Positions 50,669 to 58,697 of a DNA stretch of 64,000 nt are shown piece after piece; the first letter of the stretch is position 1, and each line of letters starts with the position of its first letter. Below the pieces are notes generated by a model. That model saw nothing but the letters and a program-made list of their open reading frames with translations, was not told the DNA's origin and made no database searches. The stretch covers positions 17,300 to 81,299 of the forward strand of contig JAFQEO010000016.1 of the NCBI GenBank assembly GCA_017399005.1. The letters run 5' to 3'. Source of the DNA: Peptococcaceae bacterium (GTDB lineage: Bacteria; Bacillota; Peptococcia; Peptococcales; Peptococcaceae). A program made the position numbers and the translations under genes.

Positions 50669-52375
50669 ATGAATGCGGTACTTGTTCTCGGAATCGGGAT
50701 TATTATTTTAATGACGGCTTATGTTACTTATGGCAAATGGTTAAGTGAACAGTGGGGTGTGGATGACGGCCGCATTACACCGGCGCACGAAATGGAAGAT
50801 GGTATGGATTATGTACCGGCGAAAGCGCCTGTACTGCTTGGGCATCATTTTTCGTCGATTGCCGGTGCAGGGCCTATTAACGGACCGGTTCAGGCCGCTG
50901 TATTCGGCTGGGTGCCTGTATTTCTGTGGGTGCTGATAGGCGGGATTTTCTTTGGCTCTGTACATGATTACGGTTCTCTGTTTGCATCGATTCGCCATAA
51001 AGGACAATCAATCGGTGAGGTTGTATCGGCAAATATCGGGAAACGAGCAAAAAAACTGTTTCTCATTTTCTCTTATCTGACGCTGATTCTGGTAGTTGCA
51101 GCTTTTGCATCGATTGTAGCCGGTACCTTTAACGGCTTTAACGCAGATGGAAGCCTGAATGAGGCAAATGCTTCCGTTGCCATGATATCCATTCTGTTTA
51201 TTATACTGGCGATTCTGTTTGGTTTTTTTGTATATCGCAGAGGTGTATCGCTTGGAATTGCAACCGTAATCGGTATTATAGGTTTGATAGCCTGTCTGGT
51301 TATCGGTCTGAACTTCCATCCGATTTATTTGAGCGGCACCGCCTGGATGTGGATTATCGGGATTTATATTATGGTGGCATCGGTGGCTCCTGTATGGATT
51401 CTGCTGCAGCCCCGTGATTATTTATCGTCTTTCCTGCTTTATGGAATGATGATTGTCGCTGTGGTGGGGATTCTCGGTGCAGGACTTACCGGTCATAATC
51501 TGAACATGGAAATTCCAGCCTTTACCGGCTTTGAAGACCAGATTACCTCTCTGGGCTATCTGTTTCCGGCACTTTTTGTAACCATTGCCTGCGGTGCAAT
51601 CTCCGGTTTTCATTCGCTGGTTGGTTCGGGCACCACAGCCAAACAGCTGAATCGTGAGAGAGATGCCAGACCGATTGCATACGGCGGTATGTTAATTGAA
51701 TGTGCACTTGCATTGATTTCGCTCTGTGCGGTAGGTTATATCTGGAACGAATATGCAGCCGGAGAGATTACGGTTCCAACGCAGGTATTTGCAACAGGCC
51801 TGTCCCGAATGGTAGCTACCATTCCAGGGCTGGAAGCTGTTCAGCCAACAGTGAGTGCTTTGCTGATTCTGGCGGTTTCGGCCTTCTGTTTAACTTCGCT
51901 GGATACAGCAACCCGTCTTGCCCGTTATATGTTTCAGGAATTCTGGCTGGAGCCGGGACAGAGTTATAAAGATGTTACCGGTTTTCGAGCTGTTTTATGC
52001 AACCCGTATGTGGCAACTCTGATTACGGTGGTACTTGGTGTTTCTCTTGGTATGAGCGGATACGGCATTATCTGGCCGCTGTTTGGTGCAGCCAATCAGC
52101 TGCTGGCAGCGCTTGCTCTGTTAGCGGTAGCTGCATGGCTTGGAAATATCGGCAAAAATAATAAAATGTTTCTGTTCCCGATGGCGTTTATGCTGCTGGT
52201 AACCTTAACATCGCTGATACTCACCATGAAAACACAGATTCTCACATTAGCAACAGTCGGTGCCGCAGCCTTTATCCGGCTGATAATCGCTGCAATCCTG
52301 TTTCTGCTGGCTCTGGTGCTGGCATGGGAAGGTATCCGGACCTTGAGTGGTAAACATATGATAAAAAAATCATAA
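50669..52375 (+). CDS. cstA: CstA family carbon-starvation/pyruvate-peptide transporter
   Basis: The 568-residue protein has about 16 membrane segments. CstA proteins import peptides or pyruvate during carbon starvation. Characteristic sequences are TPAHEMEDGMDYVPAKAPVLLGHHFSSIAGAGPINGP, FGSVHDYGSLFASIRHKG, GFHSLVGSGTTAKQLNRE, DTATRLARYMFQE and GYGIIWPLFGAANQL. It is shorter than the ~700-residue E. coli protein, as in many Firmicutes. GGGGG precedes the ATG. A surface-protein gene follows after 15 nt. Confidence 0.94.
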   Translation: MNAVLVLGIGIIILMTAYVTYGKWLSEQWGVDDGRITPAHEMEDGMDYVPAKAPVLLGHHFSSIAGAGPINGPVQAAVFGWVPVFLWVLIGGIFFGSVHDYGSLFASIRHKGQSIGEVVSANIGKRAKKLFLIFSYLTLILVVAAFASIVAGTFNGFNADGSLNEANASVAMISILFIILAILFGFFVYRRGVSLGIATVIGIIGLIACLVIGLNFHPIYLSGTAWMWIIGIYIMVASVAPVWILLQPRDYLSSFLLYGMMIVAVVGILGAGLTGHNLNMEIPAFTGFEDQITSLGYLFPALFVTIACGAISGFHSLVGSGTTAKQLNRERDARPIAYGGMLIECALALISLCAVGYIWNEYAAGEITVPTQVFATGLSRMVATIPGLEAVQPTVSALLILAVSAFCLTSLDTATRLARYMFQEFWLEPGQSYKDVTGFRAVLCNPYVATLITVVLGVSLGMSGYGIIWPLFGAANQLLAALALLAVAAWLGNIGKNNKMFLFPMAFMLLVTLTSLILTMKTQILTLATVGAAAFIRLIIAAILFLLALVLAWEGIRTLSGKHMIKKS

Positions 52376-52390
52376 GAAGGGACTGATTTT

Positions 52391-54286
52391 ATGAATCGAA
52401 GAGTGAAAAAATATGTATGTGCAGCATTGATTGGGGCGATGCTGTTTTCGGCAGTGCAGCCGGCATTTGCATCGGGCATTACCTATATGCCGGATGTGAT
52501 AGCGGAAATGACAGAGGCATCCTACTGGGCGAATTTGAACGATGATGCGGATGCCGTTATTCTGACTCCGGCGGAAATCAAAGCATTGAACCGGGATTCT
52601 GCCCTGGCGGAAGGCACCATGATTATGGATTTGAAAACAGCACCGGAAGTATATGATGGCATTGCCCGCAACAAGGCGGTTCGTTCTTCTGCAACTGCCG
52701 ATGCCGGATACTATTTCGGCTGGACCTATGAACGAAACGGAAAGAAAGCGGACTGGACCTACTACGAAAAAATGATTGAAAACTGTATAGACCCGACTGC
52801 CACCGAAGTGCAGAAGGTGCGTTACGGCATTGCGGTGAACCGCACCACACTGCAGGTATTCCCTTCGAGCAATCCGATTCTGGATGACCCGAAAGATCTG
52901 GATTTCAGCTATCAGGCACTCAGCAGTATCCGGGTAAATGAACCAGTGCTGATTTACAACACATCGGCAGACGGGCTCTATTATATGGCCCGAACCTCGA
53001 ACTGTTCCGGCTGGGTTCCGGCAAAAGATGTGGCAATCTGTGCGGATAAAGCGGAATGGCTTTCGGCATGGGATATCCCGGATGAGAATAAGCTGATTAT
53101 TCTGGATAGCAGTGCCTACACGGCATCTTCCAATACCCATCCTGCCACAGCCCGCAGACTGCTCACACAGGGGACAGCGCTGGAACGCATTACCGATTTG
53201 CAGCCGGACCAGCTGATTAACAATCGCTCCCCGTATCATAACTATGCGGTATATCTGCCGGTACGCAACAAAGACGGTATGTACGAAAAACACGCGGCAC
53301 TGGTACCGCAGACAGTGGATGCCAGCATCGGGTATCTGCCTCTGACCAGACGGAATATTGCCCGGGTTGCCATGAACCACTTAGGCGATGCCTACGGCTG
53401 GGGCGGTATGCTGAATGTAGATGACTGTACCGGCCTTATCGGGACCATTTATTCCTGTTTTGGACTGCAGATTGCACGCAACGGCAACTGGCAGTGGAAT
53501 ATGAATGTTGAAAAAATCGATGTAACCAATATGTCGCTGGAAGAAAAATGCCTGATTCTGGACCAGCTTCCACTGGGCAGTGCATTGTCGTTTCCGGGGC
53601 ATCAGATGATGTATCTGGGCAAAGCAGACGGCAAATACTATGTACTCAGCACCGTAAGCAGTGTGGTAAGTCCAGACAGCGGCAAAACGCTGCGTACCCG
53701 TGATGTTATGATTAACACACTGGATGTGAAACGGGCAAACGGCAAAAGCTGGCTGGGTGCATTAAACCGCATCTTTATGCTGTATTACCCGACCGATACT
53801 GCAAAACAGTTTGAGGTGCCGTCGTTTGCATGGTATCATGACGGGGTTACCCACTGCATGGCAAACGGCCTTATGACAGGCGATATCAATGGCACTTTTG
53901 GGATTGGCAATCCGGCATCCGGCAAAGACCTGGCGCAGGCTCTGCGGTTTATGGTAAAAGGGGCAACCCCGGAAACAGCAGGGCCGGAATATGAAACGCT
54001 GCCATCGATTACACGAGAGCAGGCGGTTACCGCACTCTGGAAGTTTGAACAGACACAGAACCAGAAAGCCGATGCGGCCCTTCGGGATATTACCGTATTC
54101 TCCGATGCAGCCATGCTTGAGAGCGATGCGTATCAGGCAGCAGAATGGGCATACAGTGCCGGTATCACAGCTGGTACCGGAAACGGCACCCTTGCTCTGG
54201 AACAGCCGGTTACACGGGAACAGCTGGCGATTATGCTGTATCGTTACAGCCTCCTGCCGGAACACAGTGCGGATGGTTTGGTATAG
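52391..54286 (+). CDS. exported SH3/NlpC-P60 cysteine peptidase with C-terminal SLH domains
   Basis: The 631-residue product has a signal peptide (residues 1-27, ending AFA-S). Residues ~90-220 look like SH3-type repeats, and ~325-470 form a C40 peptidase core: HLGDAYGWGGMLNVDDCTG with the nucleophile Cys (~345) and SFPGHQMMYLG with the catalytic His (~402). The C-terminal ~150 residues carry two SLH-like domains (YHDGVTHCMANGLMTGDINGTF, AAEWAYSAGITAGTGNGTL) that would hold it on the cell surface. It is likely a murein endopeptidase. It follows cstA closely and may share its transcript. Confidence 0.87.
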   Translation: MNRRVKKYVCAALIGAMLFSAVQPAFASGITYMPDVIAEMTEASYWANLNDDADAVILTPAEIKALNRDSALAEGTMIMDLKTAPEVYDGIARNKAVRSSATADAGYYFGWTYERNGKKADWTYYEKMIENCIDPTATEVQKVRYGIAVNRTTLQVFPSSNPILDDPKDLDFSYQALSSIRVNEPVLIYNTSADGLYYMARTSNCSGWVPAKDVAICADKAEWLSAWDIPDENKLIILDSSAYTASSNTHPATARRLLTQGTALERITDLQPDQLINNRSPYHNYAVYLPVRNKDGMYEKHAALVPQTVDASIGYLPLTRRNIARVAMNHLGDAYGWGGMLNVDDCTGLIGTIYSCFGLQIARNGNWQWNMNVEKIDVTNMSLEEKCLILDQLPLGSALSFPGHQMMYLGKADGKYYVLSTVSSVVSPDSGKTLRTRDVMINTLDVKRANGKSWLGALNRIFMLYYPTDTAKQFEVPSFAWYHDGVTHCMANGLMTGDINGTFGIGNPASGKDLAQALRFMVKGATPETAGPEYETLPSITREQAVTALWKFEQTQNQKADAALRDITVFSDAAMLESDAYQAAEWAYSAGITAGTGNGTLALEQPVTREQLAIMLYRYSLLPEHSADGLV

Positions 54287-54309
54287 AGCGTTTTTGGGAG
54301 GGACATACA

Positions 54310-56373
54310 ATGAAGAATAGATATAATATTTCAAAAAAAACAGTGGCAGCAGCCTTGTCGGTGTTGATGGCAATGTCATTAACTGCCTGCTCGCCGTCCG
54401 ATGCATCTGGTAAATCTCTGGCAGATGAACTGGGGCTGAATGGAGAGACGAAACCGGCTACCGAACAGACAATCGAAATCAATTCTGCTGTGTATTCCAT
54501 GCTGGACTTTGAAGATACACAGGAGGCAGAGTTTGCCGTTAAAGGGCTGATTGATGCACCGGAAGAACTGGAAATCAAAGATAAAGATGGCAATGTTGTC
54601 TGGTCTCAGAAAGCCTATGCCTTTGTAGATAATTATGAAAAGGCACCGGATACCGTAAATCCAAGCCTGTGGGAAAACACCAGAAATAATCATGCGTATG
54701 GACTGTTTGAAGTAACCGACGGGATTTATCAGGTGCGCGGTTATGATATGGCAAATCTTACCGTGATAAAAGGGGATACCGGCTGGATTCTGTTTGATCC
54801 GCTCATGAGTATAGAATGTACACAGGCGGCCATGGAACTGATTGAAAAAAATCTGGGCGATTATCCGGTAAAAGCGGTTATTATTTCTCATTCTCATGTA
54901 GATCACTTTGGCGGGATTAAAGGCGTTATGGCAGAAGACATGGTAGCGGATGCATCGCTTTCTCTGGAACAGCAGCTTGCAAGCGGCAAAATTCCGGTAA
55001 TTGTGCCGGAAGGGTTTGAAGAACATGCGGTAAGCGAAAATATGTATGCCGGCAAAGCAATGTCGAGACGTGCTAATTATCAGTATGGGGTAGGGTTGGA
55101 TGCTTCAGAAACCGGGAAAGTGGCTATGGGTATTGGCATGGGGCAGTCTACAGGGCTTGTTACGTACATTTCTCCTACCTATGAAGTAAAAGAAACCGGA
55201 ACGAAAATGATGATTGATGGTGTAGAACTGGAATTTCAGATTACACCGGGAACAGAAGCCCCGGCTGAAATGAACACCTGGATTCCTTCTAAAAAGGCAT
55301 TGTGGCTGGCGGAAAACTGCACAGGGACATTGCACAATCTGTATACACTTCGCGGGGCGGAAATTCGTGACGGTGCTGCGTGGGCGTCTTATATCACAGA
55401 AGCAATTTCTCTGTACGGGGCAGATGTGGAGGTGGCATTCCAGTCTCATAACTGGCCGCACTGGGGCAATGATGTGGTTAATAACTATATGGTCGATACG
55501 GCAGCTGTATATAAATATATTAATGACCAGACCTTAACCTATATCAATCAGGGTTACACATCGGATGAAATTTCTAATATGATTGAACTGCCGGAAGAAC
55601 TGGCAAAAAACTGGTATACAAGACAGTACTATGGTACCGTTGCCCATAACTCGAAAGCGGTTTATCAGAAATTTATGGGCTGGTATGATGCCAACCCGGT
55701 AAATCTGAATCCGCTGGAACCGTCGGAACGTGCAAAAAAATGGGTGGAATACCTGGGGGATACCGATGAAGTTCTGCGAAAAGCAAAAGCGGATTACGAT
55801 AAAGGCGAATACCAGTGGGTTGCAGAGGTAACCAATGTGATTGTATTTGCTGACCCGGAAAACGAGGCCGCACGATTCCTGTGTGCCGATGCGCTGGAAC
55901 AGTTAGGGTATCAGGCCGAATCGGGGACATGGAGAAATGCCTATCTGATGGCGGCAAAAGAACTGCGTCAGACAGATTCTGATGATTATCCGAAAGCCGG
56001 CTCTGATTTCAGTATGCAGAAAAACATATCCGCTTCCCTGCTGTTTGATAATTTTGCTATACTGCTGGATAAAAATGAACTGGCAGAGCAGGCGTTTAAA
56101 ATCAATTTTGTACTGATTGATACCAAAGAACAGTTTATGCTGCACTTTCATCACGGTGCATTGCTGGTTTATGAAAATAAACAGGCAGACGATGCGGATG
56201 TAACCGTTACCTGCCCGAAAAATGCGCTGCTGTATCTGATGAATCAGAATGTAGAGGCGCTGGAAAGCGCAGCACAGATTACTGGTAATCAGGATGTTCT
56301 AGCGCTGTTTGTGGAAAATCTGAACGAATATAACGCTGCAGGAACCGCTGATTTTAATATTATTGAACCGTAA
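54310..56373 (+). CDS. alkyl/aryl-sulfatase lipoprotein (SdsA1/BDS1-like metallo-beta-lactamase)
   Basis: The 687-residue product has a lipoprotein signal ending SLTAC. The metallo-beta-lactamase domain has GWILFDPLMS, VIISHSHVDHFGGIKG (HxHxDH, ~194-199), AEMNTWIPSKKALWLAENC and HNWPHWG, typical of SdsA1-type alkylsulfatases that hydrolyse SDS-like sulfate esters. The middle (~480-560) has TPR-like and alkylsulfatase-dimerisation features, and the C terminus (~575-687) is an SCP2-like lipid-binding domain. ATG 54310 follows GGGAGG; an earlier reading would overlap the preceding gene. Desulfating a lipid or mucin-derived alkyl sulfate is plausible. Confidence 0.9.
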   Translation: MKNRYNISKKTVAAALSVLMAMSLTACSPSDASGKSLADELGLNGETKPATEQTIEINSAVYSMLDFEDTQEAEFAVKGLIDAPEELEIKDKDGNVVWSQKAYAFVDNYEKAPDTVNPSLWENTRNNHAYGLFEVTDGIYQVRGYDMANLTVIKGDTGWILFDPLMSIECTQAAMELIEKNLGDYPVKAVIISHSHVDHFGGIKGVMAEDMVADASLSLEQQLASGKIPVIVPEGFEEHAVSENMYAGKAMSRRANYQYGVGLDASETGKVAMGIGMGQSTGLVTYISPTYEVKETGTKMMIDGVELEFQITPGTEAPAEMNTWIPSKKALWLAENCTGTLHNLYTLRGAEIRDGAAWASYITEAISLYGADVEVAFQSHNWPHWGNDVVNNYMVDTAAVYKYINDQTLTYINQGYTSDEISNMIELPEELAKNWYTRQYYGTVAHNSKAVYQKFMGWYDANPVNLNPLEPSERAKKWVEYLGDTDEVLRKAKADYDKGEYQWVAEVTNVIVFADPENEAARFLCADALEQLGYQAESGTWRNAYLMAAKELRQTDSDDYPKAGSDFSMQKNISASLLFDNFAILLDKNELAEQAFKINFVLIDTKEQFMLHFHHGALLVYENKQADDADVTVTCPKNALLYLMNQNVEALESAAQITGNQDVLALFVENLNEYNAAGTADFNIIEP

Positions 56374-56472
56374 GAACTGTATATTTTGAGAAACTTGTCA
56401 AAAGAACAGCAATTCACTATATCATTTAATAACAGCTTTTTTACGGATATATGATTTTAAGGAGGTATTGCA

Positions 56473-57537
56473 ATGAAACAGAAAGTATTAAGTGTAATCG
56501 TAATCCTGGCCCTGTGTCTGGCAATGATGCCTGGTATGGCGCTGGCAGAGGAAACCTGTGTTCACGAGTATGACAGTGAATGGTGGTACAGTGAAAATGG
56601 ATATCACTATCCGCAGTGTATGTTCTGCGAAGCTTATGACAGTGCTGCTGGTGCAAAGTGCAGCGATGAAAACCAGGACCATTACTGCGATACCTGTTAT
56701 GGATATCTGATGGAACTGTGCAGCGATACAAACGATGACCATGCCTGTGATATCTGCAGCACAGTTTTAGAAGCAAAGTGCAGTGATGAGAATCAGGACC
56801 ATCTCTGTGACAACGACGGATGTGCCAACAGACTCAGCGAGTGTGAAGACACTGCTGGAAACGATAAAGTATGTGATATATGCGGCGAGGGCATCCATCC
56901 GCACGCATGGGAGCTGAACGTGGAAAGTACAGAAGGTGACGGGGAAATTACCTTCCGCTGGACTGGGCTTTACGATGTAGGCACCGATAAAGTAAAAAAC
57001 TATACCGTATACTGCTATGAAGAAGGCAGCGCTTATGAAAATGCTGTGACGAAAGTGTATGCTCCAGGCAAAGAAAGCTATTCCCATACCTTTACAGGCC
57101 TGACCAATGGTGTTACCTATGAAGTCGGTGTTTGTGCCCTTTACGAGAGCGAGTACAGCGCGGAGGCTGCAGAACTTGCAACTCCCGGCACATGCATCGT
57201 AATGCAGATTAACAGCAGAGAGATGGAAGTAAATGGCAGAATTATTGAGAATGATGTAGCGCCAGTGATTGTGGGTGACCGCACTCTGGTTCCAGTTCGT
57301 GTGGTAACCGAACTGTTAGGCGGCACCGCTGACTGGGAGGAAGAAACCAGAACCGTTACCTTAACCATCGATGGTAAAGTACTGAATCTGGTAATTGGGG
57401 AAGAAATTCCAGGTTTCGGTACATCTGCAACGATTATCGATAACCGCACCTATGTGCCAATCCGTTATGTCATGGAAATGCTGGGGGCAGAGGTAGAATG
57501 GATTGCAGAAACAGAGCAGATTATCATTCAAAAATAA
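56473..57537 (+). CDS. secreted Cys-repeat/FN3/copper-amine-oxidase-N domain protein
   Basis: The 354-residue product has a signal peptide (~1-26, MALAEE cleavage). Residues ~30-140 hold four Cys-rich units of the form CSDENQDHxCDxC, possibly metal binding. A fibronectin-type-III-like domain (~145-238) with LTNGVTYEVGVCALY follows. The last 110 residues are a copper amine oxidase N-terminal-like domain (IIENDVAPVIVGDRTLVPVRV, TYVPIRYVMEMLGAEVEW) of the type common in Firmicute surface proteins. No enzyme domain is present. AAGGAGG precedes the ATG. Confidence 0.87.
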   Translation: MKQKVLSVIVILALCLAMMPGMALAEETCVHEYDSEWWYSENGYHYPQCMFCEAYDSAAGAKCSDENQDHYCDTCYGYLMELCSDTNDDHACDICSTVLEAKCSDENQDHLCDNDGCANRLSECEDTAGNDKVCDICGEGIHPHAWELNVESTEGDGEITFRWTGLYDVGTDKVKNYTVYCYEEGSAYENAVTKVYAPGKESYSHTFTGLTNGVTYEVGVCALYESEYSAEAAELATPGTCIVMQINSREMEVNGRIIENDVAPVIVGDRTLVPVRVVTELLGGTADWEEETRTVTLTIDGKVLNLVIGEEIPGFGTSATIIDNRTYVPIRYVMEMLGAEVEWIAETEQIIIQK

Positions 57538-57571
57538 TGCAGGCTGAAAGCTATCTTAACAGCACATAAAC

Positions 57572-57607
57572 AAAACCGCTTTGAATCGTATGATTCAGAG
57601 CGGTTTT
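57572..57607. terminator. bidirectional terminator (copy of 49796)
   Basis: AAAACCGCTTTGAATC / GATTCAGAGCGGTTTT stem. The following GTGTTAT is also shared with the terminator at 49796; the reverse strand has TTTTGTTT, so it can serve both neighbours. Confidence 0.88.
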
Positions 57608-57629
57608 TGTGTTATTTCTGTATCAATGA

Positions 57630-58397
57630 TTATTTCAGCTTTGCCAGTACCCAGAGCACTTTTCCGGCAAGGAAGAGTTCGTCCCGTTTTTCCGCAGGGG
57701 AATACAGCGGCGGGAAGGCAGGATTGTCGGCCACAAAGATGTAAAGGTCTGTTGCTTCTTCATAGTACATCCGGCGCACGACAAATGCGCCATCAATTAC
57801 AGCAGCGCAGATTTCACCATCATCGACGATGTTATCTTTTGAGATAAAGGCAATAGAATCTTCCGGGATGCCTGACGGCTGCATCGCGTTATCCCGGACT
57901 TCAATTGCCATACTGACATCTTCTACCGTGCGGGGAGCCGGTATATATTCTATCCGGTTCTCATCGTAATTCAGATAATTGTCATGGATGACCGGATTAT
58001 GCTGAATCAGTGGCACCACAACCGGGTCAAGAACCAGCTGAGCCATACGTTCGCTTCGTTCGATAGAAGCCTCGATTTCCAGTTCTTCTTCCCATGCCGC
58101 CAGCTGTTCCGGTGTTGGCGGTTTAATCGGCGGAAACCCGGCCAGCTCCAGTGCTGTGGTGTTCAGTGCTTCTGCAAACTGCTCCAGTTTTTCTAACGAA
58201 GGCACCGTTTTGCCAGCCTCGATTTTTGCAATCATGCTTTTATCGGCATAACCCACCAGTTTTGCAAGCTCTCCCTGTGTGAGCCCGGCTTCCAGCCGCC
58301 GTTTTTTTATATTTTCCCGCACCGTTTTTTCAAATCGTGCATTGGATTCTTCCACTGTCTTCGGTGGTAAAGTAGTCTGTTCTATTGACTGTTCCAT
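57630..58397 (-). CDS. XRE-family repressor with inactive S24 peptidase-like domain
   Basis: The 255-residue protein has an HTH_3 domain (~28-85: RRLEAGLTQGELAKLVGYADKSMIAKIE) and a C-terminal LexA/CI-like S24 domain (~150-255). In S24 proteins a Ser in GDSM and a later Lys (KR) catalyse self-cleavage; here the sites read DNAM and VVRRM, with Ala and Arg. It should therefore not self-cleave in the SOS response. It is divergent from the DUF927 helicase gene and probably binds the ATTCAAC repeats between them. It ends near the terminator at 57572. Confidence 0.86.
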   Translation of the reverse strand: MEQSIEQTTLPPKTVEESNARFEKTVRENIKKRRLEAGLTQGELAKLVGYADKSMIAKIEAGKTVPSLEKLEQFAEALNTTALELAGFPPIKPPTPEQLAAWEEELEIEASIERSERMAQLVLDPVVVPLIQHNPVIHDNYLNYDENRIEYIPAPRTVEDVSMAIEVRDNAMQPSGIPEDSIAFISKDNIVDDGEICAAVIDGAFVVRRMYYEEATDLYIFVADNPAFPPLYSPAEKRDELFLAGKVLWVLAKLK

Positions 58398-58547
58398 AGG
58401 AATGATTCCTCACTTTTCCTGTTTCTATCGATTTATGAATCAATCTTTTAAGCAATCTTTCTGCCATATATGCATTGTTCTTCCCGTATTATAACATGAG
58501 ATAGAATAATTTTCAACTATTTTCCATAAATTTTACCAAAAGAGGTT

Positions 58548-58590
58548 GACAAATATTCAACTGCGTGGTATATTGCTGTGCGTTGAATGA
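58548..58590 (+). promoter_or_regulatory. promoter of the DUF927 gene with repressor-like inverted repeats
   Basis: TTGACA (58548-58553), 17 nt, TATATT (58571-58576). ATTCAAC (58557-58563) and GTTGAAT (58584-58590) flank the -10, and a further TTTTCAAC lies upstream near 58513. These are candidate sites for the divergent XRE protein. Confidence 0.68.
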
Positions 58591-58697
58591 CAAGCAACTT
58601 TCAAGCGGGGATTCTGGCGGGAAGGTTGTAAATTTTAAGCGGCAGGAGGATAGATTGTCGTTATGGTTGAATAAAATTCTATTAGGAGGATGAACGA

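Noticed and set aside
50741..51007. Minus-strand frames within cstA and similar long antisense frames within hisS, aspS and lon
   Set aside because: They are shadows of strongly coding genes, with no promoter, ribosome site or recognisable protein.
54145..54309. N-terminal extension of the alkylsulfatase
   Set aside because: It lies in the wrong frame over the end of the SLH/NlpC gene; a clean lipoprotein signal and ribosome site begin at 54310.
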